Assembly (NCBI GenBank): GCA_050999295.1
Contig: JBPCPI010000041.1
Location: forward strand, 1-11,169
Source: JACCQS01 sp050999295
GTDB taxonomy: Bacteria; Actinomycetota; Actinomycetes; Mycobacteriales; Geodermatophilaceae
Reading direction: 5' to 3'
DNA length: 11,169 bases
Shown here: piece by piece, positions 1 through 8,974 of the stretch
Layout of the letters: each line of letters begins with the position of its first letter
Numbering within the stretch: the first letter of the stretch is position 1
Program-made: the position numbers and the translations under genes
The notes under the pieces: model-generated
What the model saw: the letters and a program-made list of their open reading frames with translations, nothing else
Told to the model about the DNA's origin: nothing
The model's database searches: none

Positions 1-833
1 GCCGGGAAGACGAAGAGCTCCTCGACCTCCCGGACGACCTCGCCGGTCAGCGGGTGCAGGTAGTACAACCGCTCGATCTCGTCGCCGAACATCTCGATCC
101 GAACGCCGAGTTCCTCGTAGGAGGGGATGACCTCGATCGTGTCCCCTCGCACCCGAAATGTCCCCCGGGTGAACGACAGGTCGTTGCGGGTGTACTGCAT
201 GTCCACCAGCCGATGCAGCAGCCAGTCCCGATCAGTGGCCGTGCCGAGCTTCAGCCGGACACTCTGGTCGAGGTACTCCTTCGGCGTACCGAGACCGTAG
301 ATGCAGGAGACGCTGGCCACCACGACGACGTCGCGCCGGGTGACCAGGCTGGCCGTCGAGGAGTGCCGCAACCGTTCGACCTCGTCGTTGACCGAACTGT
401 CCTTCTCGATATAGGTATCCGTCTGCGGGACGTAGGCCTCGGGCTGGTAGTAGTCGTAGTAGGAGACGAAGTACTCGACCGCGTTGTGCGGCAGCAATTC
501 CCGGAACTCATTGGCCAACTGGGCAGCCAGGGTCTTGTTCGGCGCGATGATCAGCGTCGGTCGCTGGACCTTCTCGATCAGCCATGCCGCACTGGCCGAC
601 TTGCCGGTCCCCGTTGCGCCGAGCAGGACGACATCGCGCTCGCCCGCGTTGATCCGCCGGACCAGGTCCTCGATGGCCTGCGGCTGGTCACCCGAGGGCT
701 GAAAGTCCGCCTCGACCCTGAACGCACCGACGGTCGGACTCTTGTCGTTGGACCAGGCGCGCAACGGTCGTACGGGCCTGCGGGTCGTCACCGACGTCGC
801 AGGGGTCTGGGTGGAGGAGTCTGTTGCGGTCAC
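1..833 (-). CDS. uvrB: UvrABC excinuclease subunit B, N-terminal part (cut by window edge)
   Basis: UvrB is the damage-verifying helicase-like subunit of bacterial nucleotide excision repair; UvrA loads it and it recruits UvrC. The visible 277 codons contain the nucleotide-binding start QPSGDQPQAI, the Walker A motif GATGTGKS (lysine at about residue 78), the segment APNKTLAAQLANEFRELLP, and the beta-hairpin region YYDYYQPEAYVPQTDTYIEKD that clamps DNA, followed by VVVASVSCIYGLG. Full-length UvrB is about 670-720 residues, so more than half lies beyond position 1. I chose GTG at 833 because no in-frame ATG exists upstream of the conserved core and a -10 hexamer sits 8 nt before it, which suits a leaderless mRNA. 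GTG at 791 is an alternative and would remove a threonine-rich 14-residue stretch. Family assignment is very secure; the exact start is not. Confidence 0.95.
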   Translation of the reverse strand, partial: MTATDSSTQTPATSVTTRRPVRPLRAWSNDKSPTVGAFRVEADFQPSGDQPQAIEDLVRRINAGERDVVLLGATGTGKSASAAWLIEKVQRPTLIIAPNKTLAAQLANEFRELLPHNAVEYFVSYYDYYQPEAYVPQTDTYIEKDSSVNDEVERLRHSSTASLVTRRDVVVVASVSCIYGLGTPKEYLDQSVRLKLGTATDRDWLLHRLVDMQYTRNDLSFTRGTFRVRGDTIEVIPSYEELGVRIEMFGDEIERLYYLHPLTGEVVREVEELFVFP

Positions 834-871
834 AGTTAACGAACATAGGCCGGCTATCCGACATTCCCCAA
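834..871 (-). promoter_or_regulatory. candidate leaderless promoter of uvrB
   Basis: On the minus strand a TATGTT hexamer (847-842, fits the actinobacterial TANNNT -10) lies 18 bp downstream of TTGGGG (871-866), a partial -35. The hexamer ends 8 nt before the GTG at 833, so transcription would begin at or next to the start codon. No Shine-Dalgarno sequence is present, which agrees with leaderless translation. No complete LexA box was seen beside this promoter. Confidence 0.45.
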
Positions 872-1127
872 AGACATGGCTCGCTGCGCTCGCAGTGTTC
901 GCTCCGCTCCTCCACTCCGCCTCGTGCGCTGCGCGCACCGGTCGGTCCGATGCTCACTCACAGCCCACCGACCCAGCCGCACCTTCGCCCAGCATGAACG
1001 ACCGCCGCGGATCCGCCGAGGACATCGCTCGCCTGCTGCGCACATCTGTTTCGGCGGGTATCGGACTAACGCCGAAATCCGCGCGCCCCTCAGCGGCTCC
1101 TCCCAGCCGACCGGCACGGAAAATACC
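834..1127. other. non-coding stretch between uvrB promoter and DnaA-box array
   Basis: No reading frame here has a ribosome-binding site or recognisable protein; frames that stay open are by-products of high GC. The stretch contains CGCTGCGCTCGC-like low-complexity sequence (about 879-940), and one clear inverted repeat: TTTCGGCG at 1049-1056 and CGCCGAAA at 1070-1077, an 8-bp perfect stem around a 13-nt loop, which could be an operator or a small hairpin. Nothing else could be assigned. Confidence 0.5.
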
Positions 1128-1200
1128 TGTGGACAACGTGTTCATCTGATGTGGACGGAGCACTGCAAGGTGTGGACGACGGAACCGGCGTTGTGGACGG
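1128..1200. promoter_or_regulatory. array of four phased DnaA-box-like sites
   Basis: TGTGGACAA (1128-1136), TGTGGACGG (1150-1158), TGTGGACGA (1171-1179) and TGTGGACGG (1192-1200) all point the same way. Their starts are 22, 21 and 21 bp apart, two helical turns each. The first is the exact complement of TTGTCCACA, the preferred DnaA box of high-GC actinobacteria; the others complement to CCGTCCACA and TCGTCCACA, which keep the TCCACA core. The 12-14 nt between boxes are unrelated to one another, so the sites look individually conserved and not like a recent tandem duplication. A fifth, inverted site is at 1277-1285. No dnaA, dnaN or recognisable oriC is in the window, so this would be a regulatory or titration site, not an origin. 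The box calls are secure as sequence matches; DnaA binding is inference. Confidence 0.6.
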
Positions 1201-1276
1201 AGAGTAACGACTGGGAAGGATAGTCGCATCTGTCAACTCATGTGACTGGTGTTGCCGGAGTTTCTCGCAAAAGTCC

Positions 1277-1305
1277 TTGTCCACGCGTAACGGCCTGCGT
1301 AACTT
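1277..1305 (+). promoter_or_regulatory. promoter of the structured RNA, with a DnaA box over its -35
   Basis: TTGTCC (1277-1282) and TAACTT (1300-1305) are separated by exactly 17 bp, matching a housekeeping-type actinobacterial promoter (TTGNCN, TANNNT). Predicted transcription start is near 1311-1313. The -35 lies within TTGTCCACG (1277-1285), an 8 of 9 match to the DnaA box TTGTCCACA, in the opposite orientation to the four boxes upstream. Its centre is 85 bp from the last of them, close to eight helical turns. A protein bound here would compete with sigma factor. Confidence 0.5.
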
Positions 1306-1517
1306 ACTTCTTGCAGGGAACAACCGGCACAGACCGGAGGCGGAAAGGACTCGGTTCGCCGAGGCTTTTCCGACCAAAGGTCACGCTCCGTAGTGTATTT
1401 CGGTACATGAAAGGGCGACCGGGACCACTGATCGAGTTGGCCTTCGGGTCAGCACGGACAACGGACTCGAGATGCTGGGCAGCGAGCTCGTCTCGCCAGC
1501 CGACACCTCGGGGTCAT

Positions 1518-1533
1518 TCGAACTCCGGTTCGG
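1518..1533. promoter_or_regulatory. near-perfect LexA (SOS) box sequence
   Basis: TCGAAC-TCCG-GTTCGG differs at one base from the actinobacterial SOS palindrome TCGAAC-N4-GTTCGA. It lies about 80 bp before the glgX start and almost 700 bp from the uvrB start, inside the candidate RNA. Because the same bases take part in RNA stems (1520-1528 pairs with 1547-1556, or 1523-1528 with 1539-1544 or 1334-1339), the palindrome may reflect RNA structure and not LexA binding. Confidence 0.3.
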
Positions 1534-1565
1534 ATAGCCCGGAGGGCCGGAAGTTCCCGGCATAT

Positions 1566-1608
1566 GACGCCCCTTCGCGACCCGTTCGCGAAGGGGCGTC
1601 GTTATTGT
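1566..1608 (+). terminator. perfect 15-bp hairpin, intrinsic-terminator-like, just before glgX
   Basis: GACGCCCCTTCGCGA (1566-1580) and its exact complement (1586-1600) flank a 5-nt loop CCCGT, followed by GTTATTGTC, a weak U-tract typical of high-GC terminators. No protein gene ends upstream on this strand, so it either ends the candidate RNA starting near 1311 or acts as an attenuator for glgX, whose GTG is 15 bp past the stem. AAAGGGCG at 1410-1417 could pair with part of the left arm (about 1568-1575) with one bulge or mismatch, a possible anti-terminator. Confidence 0.6.
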
Positions 1609-1614
1609 CTGGCA

Positions 1615-1615
<1 letters not shown>
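1603..1615 (+). promoter_or_regulatory. possible leaderless -10 element of glgX
   Basis: TATTGT (1603-1608) fits TANNNT and ends 6 nt before the GTG at 1615, the distance expected when transcription begins at the start codon. No Shine-Dalgarno lies close to this GTG. No convincing -35 is seen because the hairpin occupies that position. The same T-rich bases would serve as the terminator tail of the preceding RNA. Confidence 0.3.
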
Positions 1616-3761
<2,146 letters not shown>

Positions 3762-3765
<4 letters not shown>

Positions 3766-6284
3766 GCGTGGCTCGCCTCCTGAGTGTGCGCGGGCGCTGC
3801 GGCCAATGGTGGAAGAACTGCGACAACGGCCTTGGGCCAGTCCGGGTCGGTCGGGTAATCGCCGTGGCCGCGCAGCGTGGCCACCGCGGAGTTCATCTGT
3901 GCCACGTCGGACGGCGTCGGGTCCAGGAGCCGCCAGTCCGGGCCGCATTCACGGCGACCGCTCGCCTCGTCGACGAGGTCGTCGTATGCGCGATCCCAGC
4001 CGTTGATCCGGCGTGACTGGGGCCGCTGCCCCGAAACCTCCGCGACGTGATCCCAACTCAGCACCGGGCCTGCGATCGCGTCAGTGTCCCGGTAGAGGTT
4101 ACGCCAGCGGCCCCCGTACCGGGACCACAGCCAGCCGAGGACGGAGACATCGACGTGGGCTGGGAAGGCCGGAACGAACTGCTGACGTAACTGGGATCCG
4201 AAGGTCACCAGCCCGACCCTCGTTCGCTCCTCCGGGGTGAGCCAGAGCAGGGCAGCGACGGCGATCAGACTCCCTTGGCTGTGCGCGGCGACCACCACGC
4301 GCGAGGCGGGAGGGTTCGGAAGGGGCACGTCCGGATCCTGCAGGGTGCCCAGGTGCCAGCTGATCCGGCGCCGCAGGTCGGCCACGGCGCGTTGGGAGTA
4401 CGGCGGCGGTACGAACGGATGCGCTGACCTCGGCCAGAATGCGATCACGTCCCAGACGACGCTGACCCCCCGCCGCATGCTCTCCGATCCGATCGCACCC
4501 CGGCCCAGGAACACCAACAGCGCCGACAAACCGACCAGCACCAGCGTGCCGAGCCAGATCAACGGGCTCACGCCGTCGGGATTCTCGGGCTCGGACAGGA
4601 CACCCAACGGTTGCCAGAGACTGACCGCAACGCAACGCGAGCCCGACGTCACTGCGCAGTGCTCGATGCCGGCGGCCAGCGACAGCGCCATCCCGAAGCC
4701 GGCGAAGACCCAGAACAGCGTCTGCAGCTGATTCTTCGCCCTGGCGAGATACATCGCCCGACCCACCCGCCGCAGCCAGGCCGGCGACAACCTCGGCATC
4801 GGGCCGTCGAAGCGGAAGGCCTCGGTGGCGCGGTCGACGAACTCCGCCCGCCGCACCAGATAGCCGACGATACCGGCCACCACGATCAGGAGGATGAGGA
4901 TTGTCGTGAGGCCCCAGGCGTAGGCGACGCGCTGCAGCAACGGCGGGATCATCACCGGCTCGGTCGCCACCTGGTTGACGGTCGCCTGGACCGCGAAGCT
5001 GAAGGCAGCGGCGTAGCCGACGCCGAGGAACGTCCCGACCGATGCGGCCAGTGCGGCGGTCATGCCCATGCCGAATCTGGCAAATGACGCGAGCACAGCG
5101 CCCGGCCCGGTTCGCCGGGTGCACCGCGCCAGCCCGCCCACGGCGACGAACAACAGCACGAGGGCTGTCACCGATACGGCCAGCAGGGCTAACGCGACCG
5201 CATCCGCTGCGGGTAATGAGCAGTCGCTGACCGTCCCGGTCAACTCCCCCGGATCGCCGCAGTTACCACCGGAGCCGACCAGCGAGACGTCCTGGGCGGC
5301 TTGGACGATAACCGCCCAGACGAGCAGGGCCAGCGACGCGACGAGGCCCACAGCGCCAAGAACGGGCGCGATCCGGTGCCAGCGCTCCACCCTGCGGTCC
5401 CAGGCGGCAGATCCAGTGGTTACGGTCGCAGATCGCTCGGGATCACCGAGGAACACGATCACCGCAACGCTCGAGCCCAGTGCAGCGATGGCCAGCCACC
5501 GCCCGAGAACTGCGGCGTTATCGCCGTCGCTCGCCGCTGGCGAGAACACAAGCACGGCGAGCATCGCCAGGGCGGTGCCGGCGTGCAGCCGTCGCAGCGC
5601 GGGCGCGTCCGGATCGCCGGTGAAGAACTCCGCCCGGCCCAGTTCGGTCGGCGGGTGGTCCTGGGCCCGACCGGAAGCGGTCCTCGTGCCGTTTCGTTCG
5701 CTCCGGATGTCCTCTCCTGGGTTCTGCCCAGCTGTCAGGGTTGCTCGGCCGAACAGGCTGAAGAGGGTCAGCGCCCCCAACGGGAGGAGCAGCCCGGCCA
5801 GCAGCCACCATTGCCGTCCTGCACCTTGTCCGGCGCCTGCCCATTGCCAGCCGAGCAGGTCCATGCCAACCACGGCCGAACTGAAGATCAGCAAGCACGT
5901 CAGCGCCACGCCGAGGACGCGCAGCATCGCGCCGGACGCGGCGTGCCATCGCCGCGCCCACACCGACGTCCCCGGACGCGGCAGCATGAACTGCGCGGCG
6001 TTGACGATGCCGAACGGGATGATCAGCAGCCACAACGCCTGACGCCACGTACCGCTGGTGAACCGACCCCAGTGGTAGGCCTCCAGCACTCGCCCCCGGT
6101 CGGGTGGCAGTTCCTGCCCCTGCAGACCGGCCGGTCGGAAGAAGCGGCTCTTCTCGTCGCCACCCACCTGGACGACGTGCGCGCTGAGCAGCATGCTCTC
6201 CGGCGGTGACCCACTGACTCCGTGCACCCGTAGTTCGACCCAGCCGGCTCCGGGCTGGGCATCCTCGGCTTCCGCGCGTTGCAC
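3762..6284 (-). CDS. polytopic membrane protein with split alpha/beta-hydrolase (lipase-like) signature
   Basis: No named family was recognised. The 840-residue protein starts with a short soluble stretch carrying ELRVHGVSGSPPES (H21-G22), similar to the first strand and oxyanion HG of alpha/beta hydrolases. About eleven hydrophobic segments follow, near residues 81-100, 119-141, 159-179, 233-251, 261-280, 304-328, 361-386, 404-433, 457-477, 521-541 and 575-594. A soluble C-terminus follows: FWPRSAHPFVPP (617-628), then the nucleophile elbow VVVAAHSQGS with S669. Candidate acid and base are D733 or D735 (YRDTDAIAG) and H807 (GHGDYPTDPDW). I infer a membrane-anchored serine hydrolase whose core is interrupted by the membrane domain. 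Substrate is unknown. The GTG start lies 15 bp after the ppk2 stop, with no good Shine-Dalgarno, so translation may depend on coupling in a ppk2 operon. It converges with glgX at the 3' end. Confidence 0.85.
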
Positions 6285-6299
6285 CGTGGGAGTCAGTGC

Positions 6300-7145
6300 C
6301 TAGTCCTCCTCGATGAGGCGCCGGCGCTGTTCGTCAACGTCGTAGTCAGGTCGAGGGAACCGCGGATCCATCTCGGACAGGGTCTCCAGCAGAAGTCGAC
6401 CGACCGCCCAGTTCCGGTACCACCTGCGGTCGCTGGGCACCACGTACCACGGCGCCGACTCGGTGCTCGTCCGGTCCAAGACCGCTTCGTAGGCCTTGGT
6501 ATAGGCAGGCCACAGACGGCGCTCGTCCACATCATCGGGATTGAACTTCCACTGTTTCTGCGGGTCATCAAGCCTGGCGAGCAGCCGCTCCTTCTGGGCA
6601 ACAGGAGAGATGTGCAGGAAGCACTTGATGATCTGGACGCCGTCCTCGGTCAGGTTGCGTTCGAACCGGTTTATCTCGGCGTAGCGCTTCTCCCATGTCG
6701 TCACCGGGACCAGGCGCCGGACTCGGGCGATCAGGACGTCCTCGTAGTGGGACCGGTCGAAGATTCCGATCAGACCTGGGGACGGTACGGCCTTGCGGAT
6801 CCGCCAGAGGAAATGATGTGCGAGTTCGTCAGAAGTCGGCTTCTTGAACGAAACGATGCGGCTCCCTTGAGGGTTGACCGCCCCGATGACGTGCTTGATC
6901 ACTCCGCCCTTGCCGCTGGTGTCCATGCCCTGAAGGACGAGCAGGATCCGGCGCCTGCTGCCCCCGGTGCCCTCCGCGTAGAGGGCCTCCTGCCGGGTTG
7001 CCAACTGCTCGCCGTCCGCCTGCGCGGTGGTTCGGGTTGCGGACTTTTTCCCGGGCGCCAGGGCGGTTGCCCGTGGATCGAGGTCGGCAAGGGACACGGG
7101 ACCCTGCGGTGCACGCAGGGCGTCGCGGAGGGACTGATCGGCCAT
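6300..7145 (-). CDS. ppk2: polyphosphate kinase 2 (PPK2) family protein
   Basis: PPK2 enzymes move phosphate between polyphosphate and nucleotides, usually phosphorylating ADP or GDP (or AMP in some classes) at the expense of cytoplasmic polyphosphate. The 281-residue single-domain protein shows Walker A GMDTSGKGG at 73-81, Walker B and signature IGIFDRSHYEDV with aspartate near 130, and the lid region ISPVAQKERLLARLDDPQKQWKF, then DRRWYRNWAV near the C-terminus. Length and single domain fit the common actinobacterial PPK2 type; the nucleotide class cannot be decided by eye. I chose ATG 7145 (MADQSLRDAL) over an ATG at 7229 that would overlap the divergent gene and add 28 residues with no family match. 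TACGCT lies 8 nt before it and may be a -10 for a leaderless mRNA. The downstream membrane hydrolase begins 15 bp after its stop, so the two are probably co-transcribed. Confidence 0.93.
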   Translation of the reverse strand: MADQSLRDALRAPQGPVSLADLDPRATALAPGKKSATRTTAQADGEQLATRQEALYAEGTGGSRRRILLVLQGMDTSGKGGVIKHVIGAVNPQGSRIVSFKKPTSDELAHHFLWRIRKAVPSPGLIGIFDRSHYEDVLIARVRRLVPVTTWEKRYAEINRFERNLTEDGVQIIKCFLHISPVAQKERLLARLDDPQKQWKFNPDDVDERRLWPAYTKAYEAVLDRTSTESAPWYVVPSDRRWYRNWAVGRLLLETLSEMDPRFPRPDYDVDEQRRRLIEED

Positions 7146-7220
7146 GATCGTGCAGCGTAGGGGCTCGGCGCCATCAGATGGGTCGCAGTCGGATGCGATG
7201 CAATCTGGTGGGATGACGCG
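7146..7220. promoter_or_regulatory. divergent promoter region between ppk2 and the RibD-like gene
   Basis: These 75 bp must hold the 5' signals of both divergent genes. Minus-strand TACGCT (7159-7154) is a possible -10 for ppk2. On the plus strand GGTGGGA (7207-7213) is a plausible Shine-Dalgarno for the RibD-like ATG at 7221. CAGAT (7175-7179) and ATCTG (7203-7207) form a weak interrupted inverted repeat. No specific operator was recognised. Confidence 0.35.
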
Positions 7221-7958
7221 ATGCGCCAACTGCTCCCGTCGGCAACCGACAACATGGATGCCGCTGCCCTTGATCGCGCCTACGCCAACGAGCCGGCCGA
7301 CTTCCTCCGGGTCAACTTCGTGGCCTCGGCGGATGGGGCCTCGAGCCTGGACGGCCGAGCCGGCGGCCTGGGGTCACCGACCGATCAGCAGGTGCTGCGG
7401 CTGCTGCGGGATAGATCTGACGGGATCATGGTCGGTGCGGGCACGGCACGGGCCGAGGGCTACCGCGCGCTGCGCGACGACCCCGTTCGGGCCGATCTGC
7501 GGACCGCCCGCGGCCAGTCGCGGGTCCCGCCGCTGATCCTGGTCTCCCAGCGACTCACGCTGGATCCGACTGACCCCGTCATCAGCACAGCAGTGGCTCC
7601 TACCGTGATCGTGACCTGTGCGGGCTCGGATCGGGGTCGACGCGCGGCACTGGCCGAGGTCACGCCGGTGATCGTGGCCGGCCAGGACATTGTCGACCTC
7701 GTCGCGGCCCGGACCGCGCTTGCCGAACGAGGCTTGCGGCGTCTGGTCTGCGAGGGCGGGCCAACGCTGTTCGGGACCGCGCTTGGCGCCGGGATCGTGG
7801 ACGAGTTGTGCCTGACCGTCTCCCCCATGCTGACCGGGCCAGGGGCCGGCCGGATCGTCGACACTTCCCTGCGCATCGATCCCGTACGCCTGCGGCTGCG
7901 GCACCTGCTGGAGGAGGACGGCTACCTGTTCCTGCGCTACTCCGTGGACCCGAGTTGA
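7221..7958 (+). CDS. RibD C-terminal / dihydrofolate-reductase-fold pyrimidine reductase family protein
   Basis: A stand-alone reductase domain of the RibD_C/DHFR fold, which uses NADPH to reduce a pyrimidine or pterin substrate. Within 245 residues are the first strand FLRVNFVASADG, the GIMVGAGTARAEGY turn, and the cofactor-side motif CEGGPTLFG at 177-185, then VDELCLTVSPMLTGPG. The N-terminal deaminase domain of bifunctional RibD is absent, so it is not a complete riboflavin enzyme. The M. tuberculosis protein Rv2671 of this family is known to act as an alternative dihydrofolate reductase, so antifolate metabolism is as likely as riboflavin synthesis. ATG 7221 has a GGTGGG site 7 nt upstream. 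Its last 22 bp overlap the 3' end of the opposing oxidoreductase gene. Confidence 0.88.
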   Translation: MRQLLPSATDNMDAAALDRAYANEPADFLRVNFVASADGASSLDGRAGGLGSPTDQQVLRLLRDRSDGIMVGAGTARAEGYRALRDDPVRADLRTARGQSRVPPLILVSQRLTLDPTDPVISTAVAPTVIVTCAGSDRGRRAALAEVTPVIVAGQDIVDLVAARTALAERGLRRLVCEGGPTLFGTALGAGIVDELCLTVSPMLTGPGAGRIVDTSLRIDPVRLRLRHLLEEDGYLFLRYSVDPS

Positions 7959-8884
7959 GTTGCCAGGCGGCCCAGCGTGTTACGGGTGTGCTCGGCCTCC
8001 TCGCCGCGGGAGAACTCGGCGGCGATGAAATCGGTGACCCCGAGCTGAGCCAGGGTGCCGATCTGCTCGGCGACCTCGGCTTCGTCGCCGACGATGGCGA
8101 CCCCACCGGGACCGGCGGCACCCTCGCGATCGAGCATCGCCTTGTACGAGGGCAGCAGCCCGTACATCGCGAAGACCTTGTCTGCCCGCTGTCTCGCGGC
8201 AGCCTCATCGGTCGTGACACAGACCGGAAGGGTGCACACGATGCGCGGCGTGGGCCGACCCGCGGATTGCGCTGCAGCACCGAGAACCGGGGCGATGTGA
8301 TCGCGAATCGTCGCCGGGCCGGTCATCCACAGGATCGTCCCGTCGGCGTACGTCCCGGCGAGTTCGAGCATCCGAGGGCCGAGAGCGGCTAGCAGTACCG
8401 ATGGTGCCCGCTCCGGCCGCGGACCGGACACCTGGTAGCGCGCGGTGATCGTCTCGCCCTCGACGCTGACCTGCCCGTCCTGCAACAACGGGACCAGGGC
8501 GGCGAGGTATTCACGCATGTGCCGTGCCGGCCGGTCGAAGGAGTAGCCGAAGGCGCCCTCGACGACCACCTTGTGGGAGGTGCCGATGCCCAGGACGAGC
8601 CGTTCGCCCAGAGCGAGATGTGTGGTGATCGCCTGCTGGGCAAGGGCGGCCGGGTGTCGCGGATAGGTAGGCATTACCGCGGTGCCCAGTTCGATCCCGG
8701 GAACCTGACGCCCGGCGACGGCCAAGGCGGTGAGTGCGTCGAGAGCGAAGATGTTTGCGAGCCAAGCCGAGGCGAAGCCCTCCTCGGCCGCCCGCCGGAT
8801 CTGGTCCGCCAGGTCACCCAGCGGGTCAGGGCCCGGTTTCGGATCCACGAGTTGGGCGCCGATCCGCATCGTCTGGCCTGCCAC
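7937..8884 (-). CDS. LLM-class F420-dependent oxidoreductase
   Basis: A luciferase-like (beta/alpha)8 flavin/F420 enzyme, presumably using reduced F420 for hydride transfer to an unknown substrate in the cytosol. The 315-residue product has MRIGAQLVD at the first strand, AAEEGFASAWLANIFALDAL, TAVMPTYPRHPAALAQQA, and LVLGIGTSHKVVVEG (from about residue 96), the usual LLM pattern; VLLAALGPRMLELAG follows. It resembles the F420-dependent LLM families abundant in mycobacteria. I chose GTG 8884 because GGAGGAGG lies 4-5 nt before it on the minus strand. ATG 8869 (MRIGAQL) matches the family start better and ATG 8914 is the longest option, so the start may move by 5-10 codons. It is divergent from the SDR gene at 8975 and overlaps the RibD-like gene tail to tail. 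Confidence 0.9.
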   Translation of the reverse strand: MAGQTMRIGAQLVDPKPGPDPLGDLADQIRRAAEEGFASAWLANIFALDALTALAVAGRQVPGIELGTAVMPTYPRHPAALAQQAITTHLALGERLVLGIGTSHKVVVEGAFGYSFDRPARHMREYLAALVPLLQDGQVSVEGETITARYQVSGPRPERAPSVLLAALGPRMLELAGTYADGTILWMTGPATIRDHIAPVLGAAAQSAGRPTPRIVCTLPVCVTTDEAAARQRADKVFAMYGLLPSYKAMLDREGAAGPGGVAIVGDEAEVAEQIGTLAQLGVTDFIAAEFSRGEEAEHTRNTLGRLATQLGSTE

Positions 8885-8974
8885 GCGTCCTCCTCCGCCT
8901 TCCCGAACGTCCATGTCTACCCGGTCAGTTGTCCGACACGCATGATCGCTTCGACCGTCGGGTAGTTCGCCGAT

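Larger units (their letters stand above)
1311..1608 (+). ncRNA. candidate ~295-nt structured RNA with paired ends (or long leader of glgX)
   Basis: No protein is encoded here. The predicted 5' end can pair with the sequence just before the terminator: 1312-1314 with 1560-1562, GGGAAC 1316-1321 with GTTCCC 1553-1558, and CCGG 1324-1327 with 1547-1550, interrupted by an A/G mismatch and a 2x2 AA/AA loop. CCGGAG 1334-1339 can then pair with CTCCGG 1523-1528. Inside lie a 13-bp hairpin with a UUCG loop (1342-1371; one G-U and one mismatch), a 7-bp hairpin also with a UUCG loop (1436-1453), and GACC-AAA-GGTC (1372-1382). Promoter in front and terminator hairpin behind fit an independent small RNA. 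The rod with paired ends resembles 6S-like RNAs such as mycobacterial Ms1 in general form, but I cannot recognise a family. A cis-acting leader of glgX is the main alternative. Confidence 0.5.

Noticed and set aside
54..839. A long plus-strand frame opposite uvrB
   Set aside because: It is the antisense shadow of a strongly conserved uvrB and has no protein-family features.
994..1149. A 51-codon frame from ATG 994 in the uvrB upstream region
   Set aside because: No ribosome-binding site, no recognisable domain, and it ends inside the box array; likely a by-product of high GC.
1151..1207. An 18-codon frame from GTG 1151 with a repeated VDG peptide, created by the 21-bp spacing of the boxes
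   Set aside because: No Shine-Dalgarno or leaderless promoter in place, and only the box bases repeat, not the codons between. The DnaA-box explanation covers the pattern better.
1128..1285. A chromosomal origin of replication
   Set aside because: No dnaA, dnaN or AT-rich unwinding element is present, and there are only five boxes; actinobacterial oriC lies between dnaA and dnaN.
1564..1614. An extended glgX start at ATG 1564
   Set aside because: The extra 17 codons coincide with the perfect hairpin and have no match to GlgX N-termini, which begin near the WPG motif at 1615.
6523..6531. TCGTCCACA, a further DnaA-box match within ppk2
   Set aside because: A lone relaxed match inside a coding region with no neighbouring boxes; expected by chance at this GC.
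8870..8914. ATG 8914 as start of the LLM oxidoreductase
   Set aside because: It would encode a glycine-rich leader that covers the GGAGGAGG Shine-Dalgarno of the GTG at 8884; the conserved fold begins at MRIGAQL.
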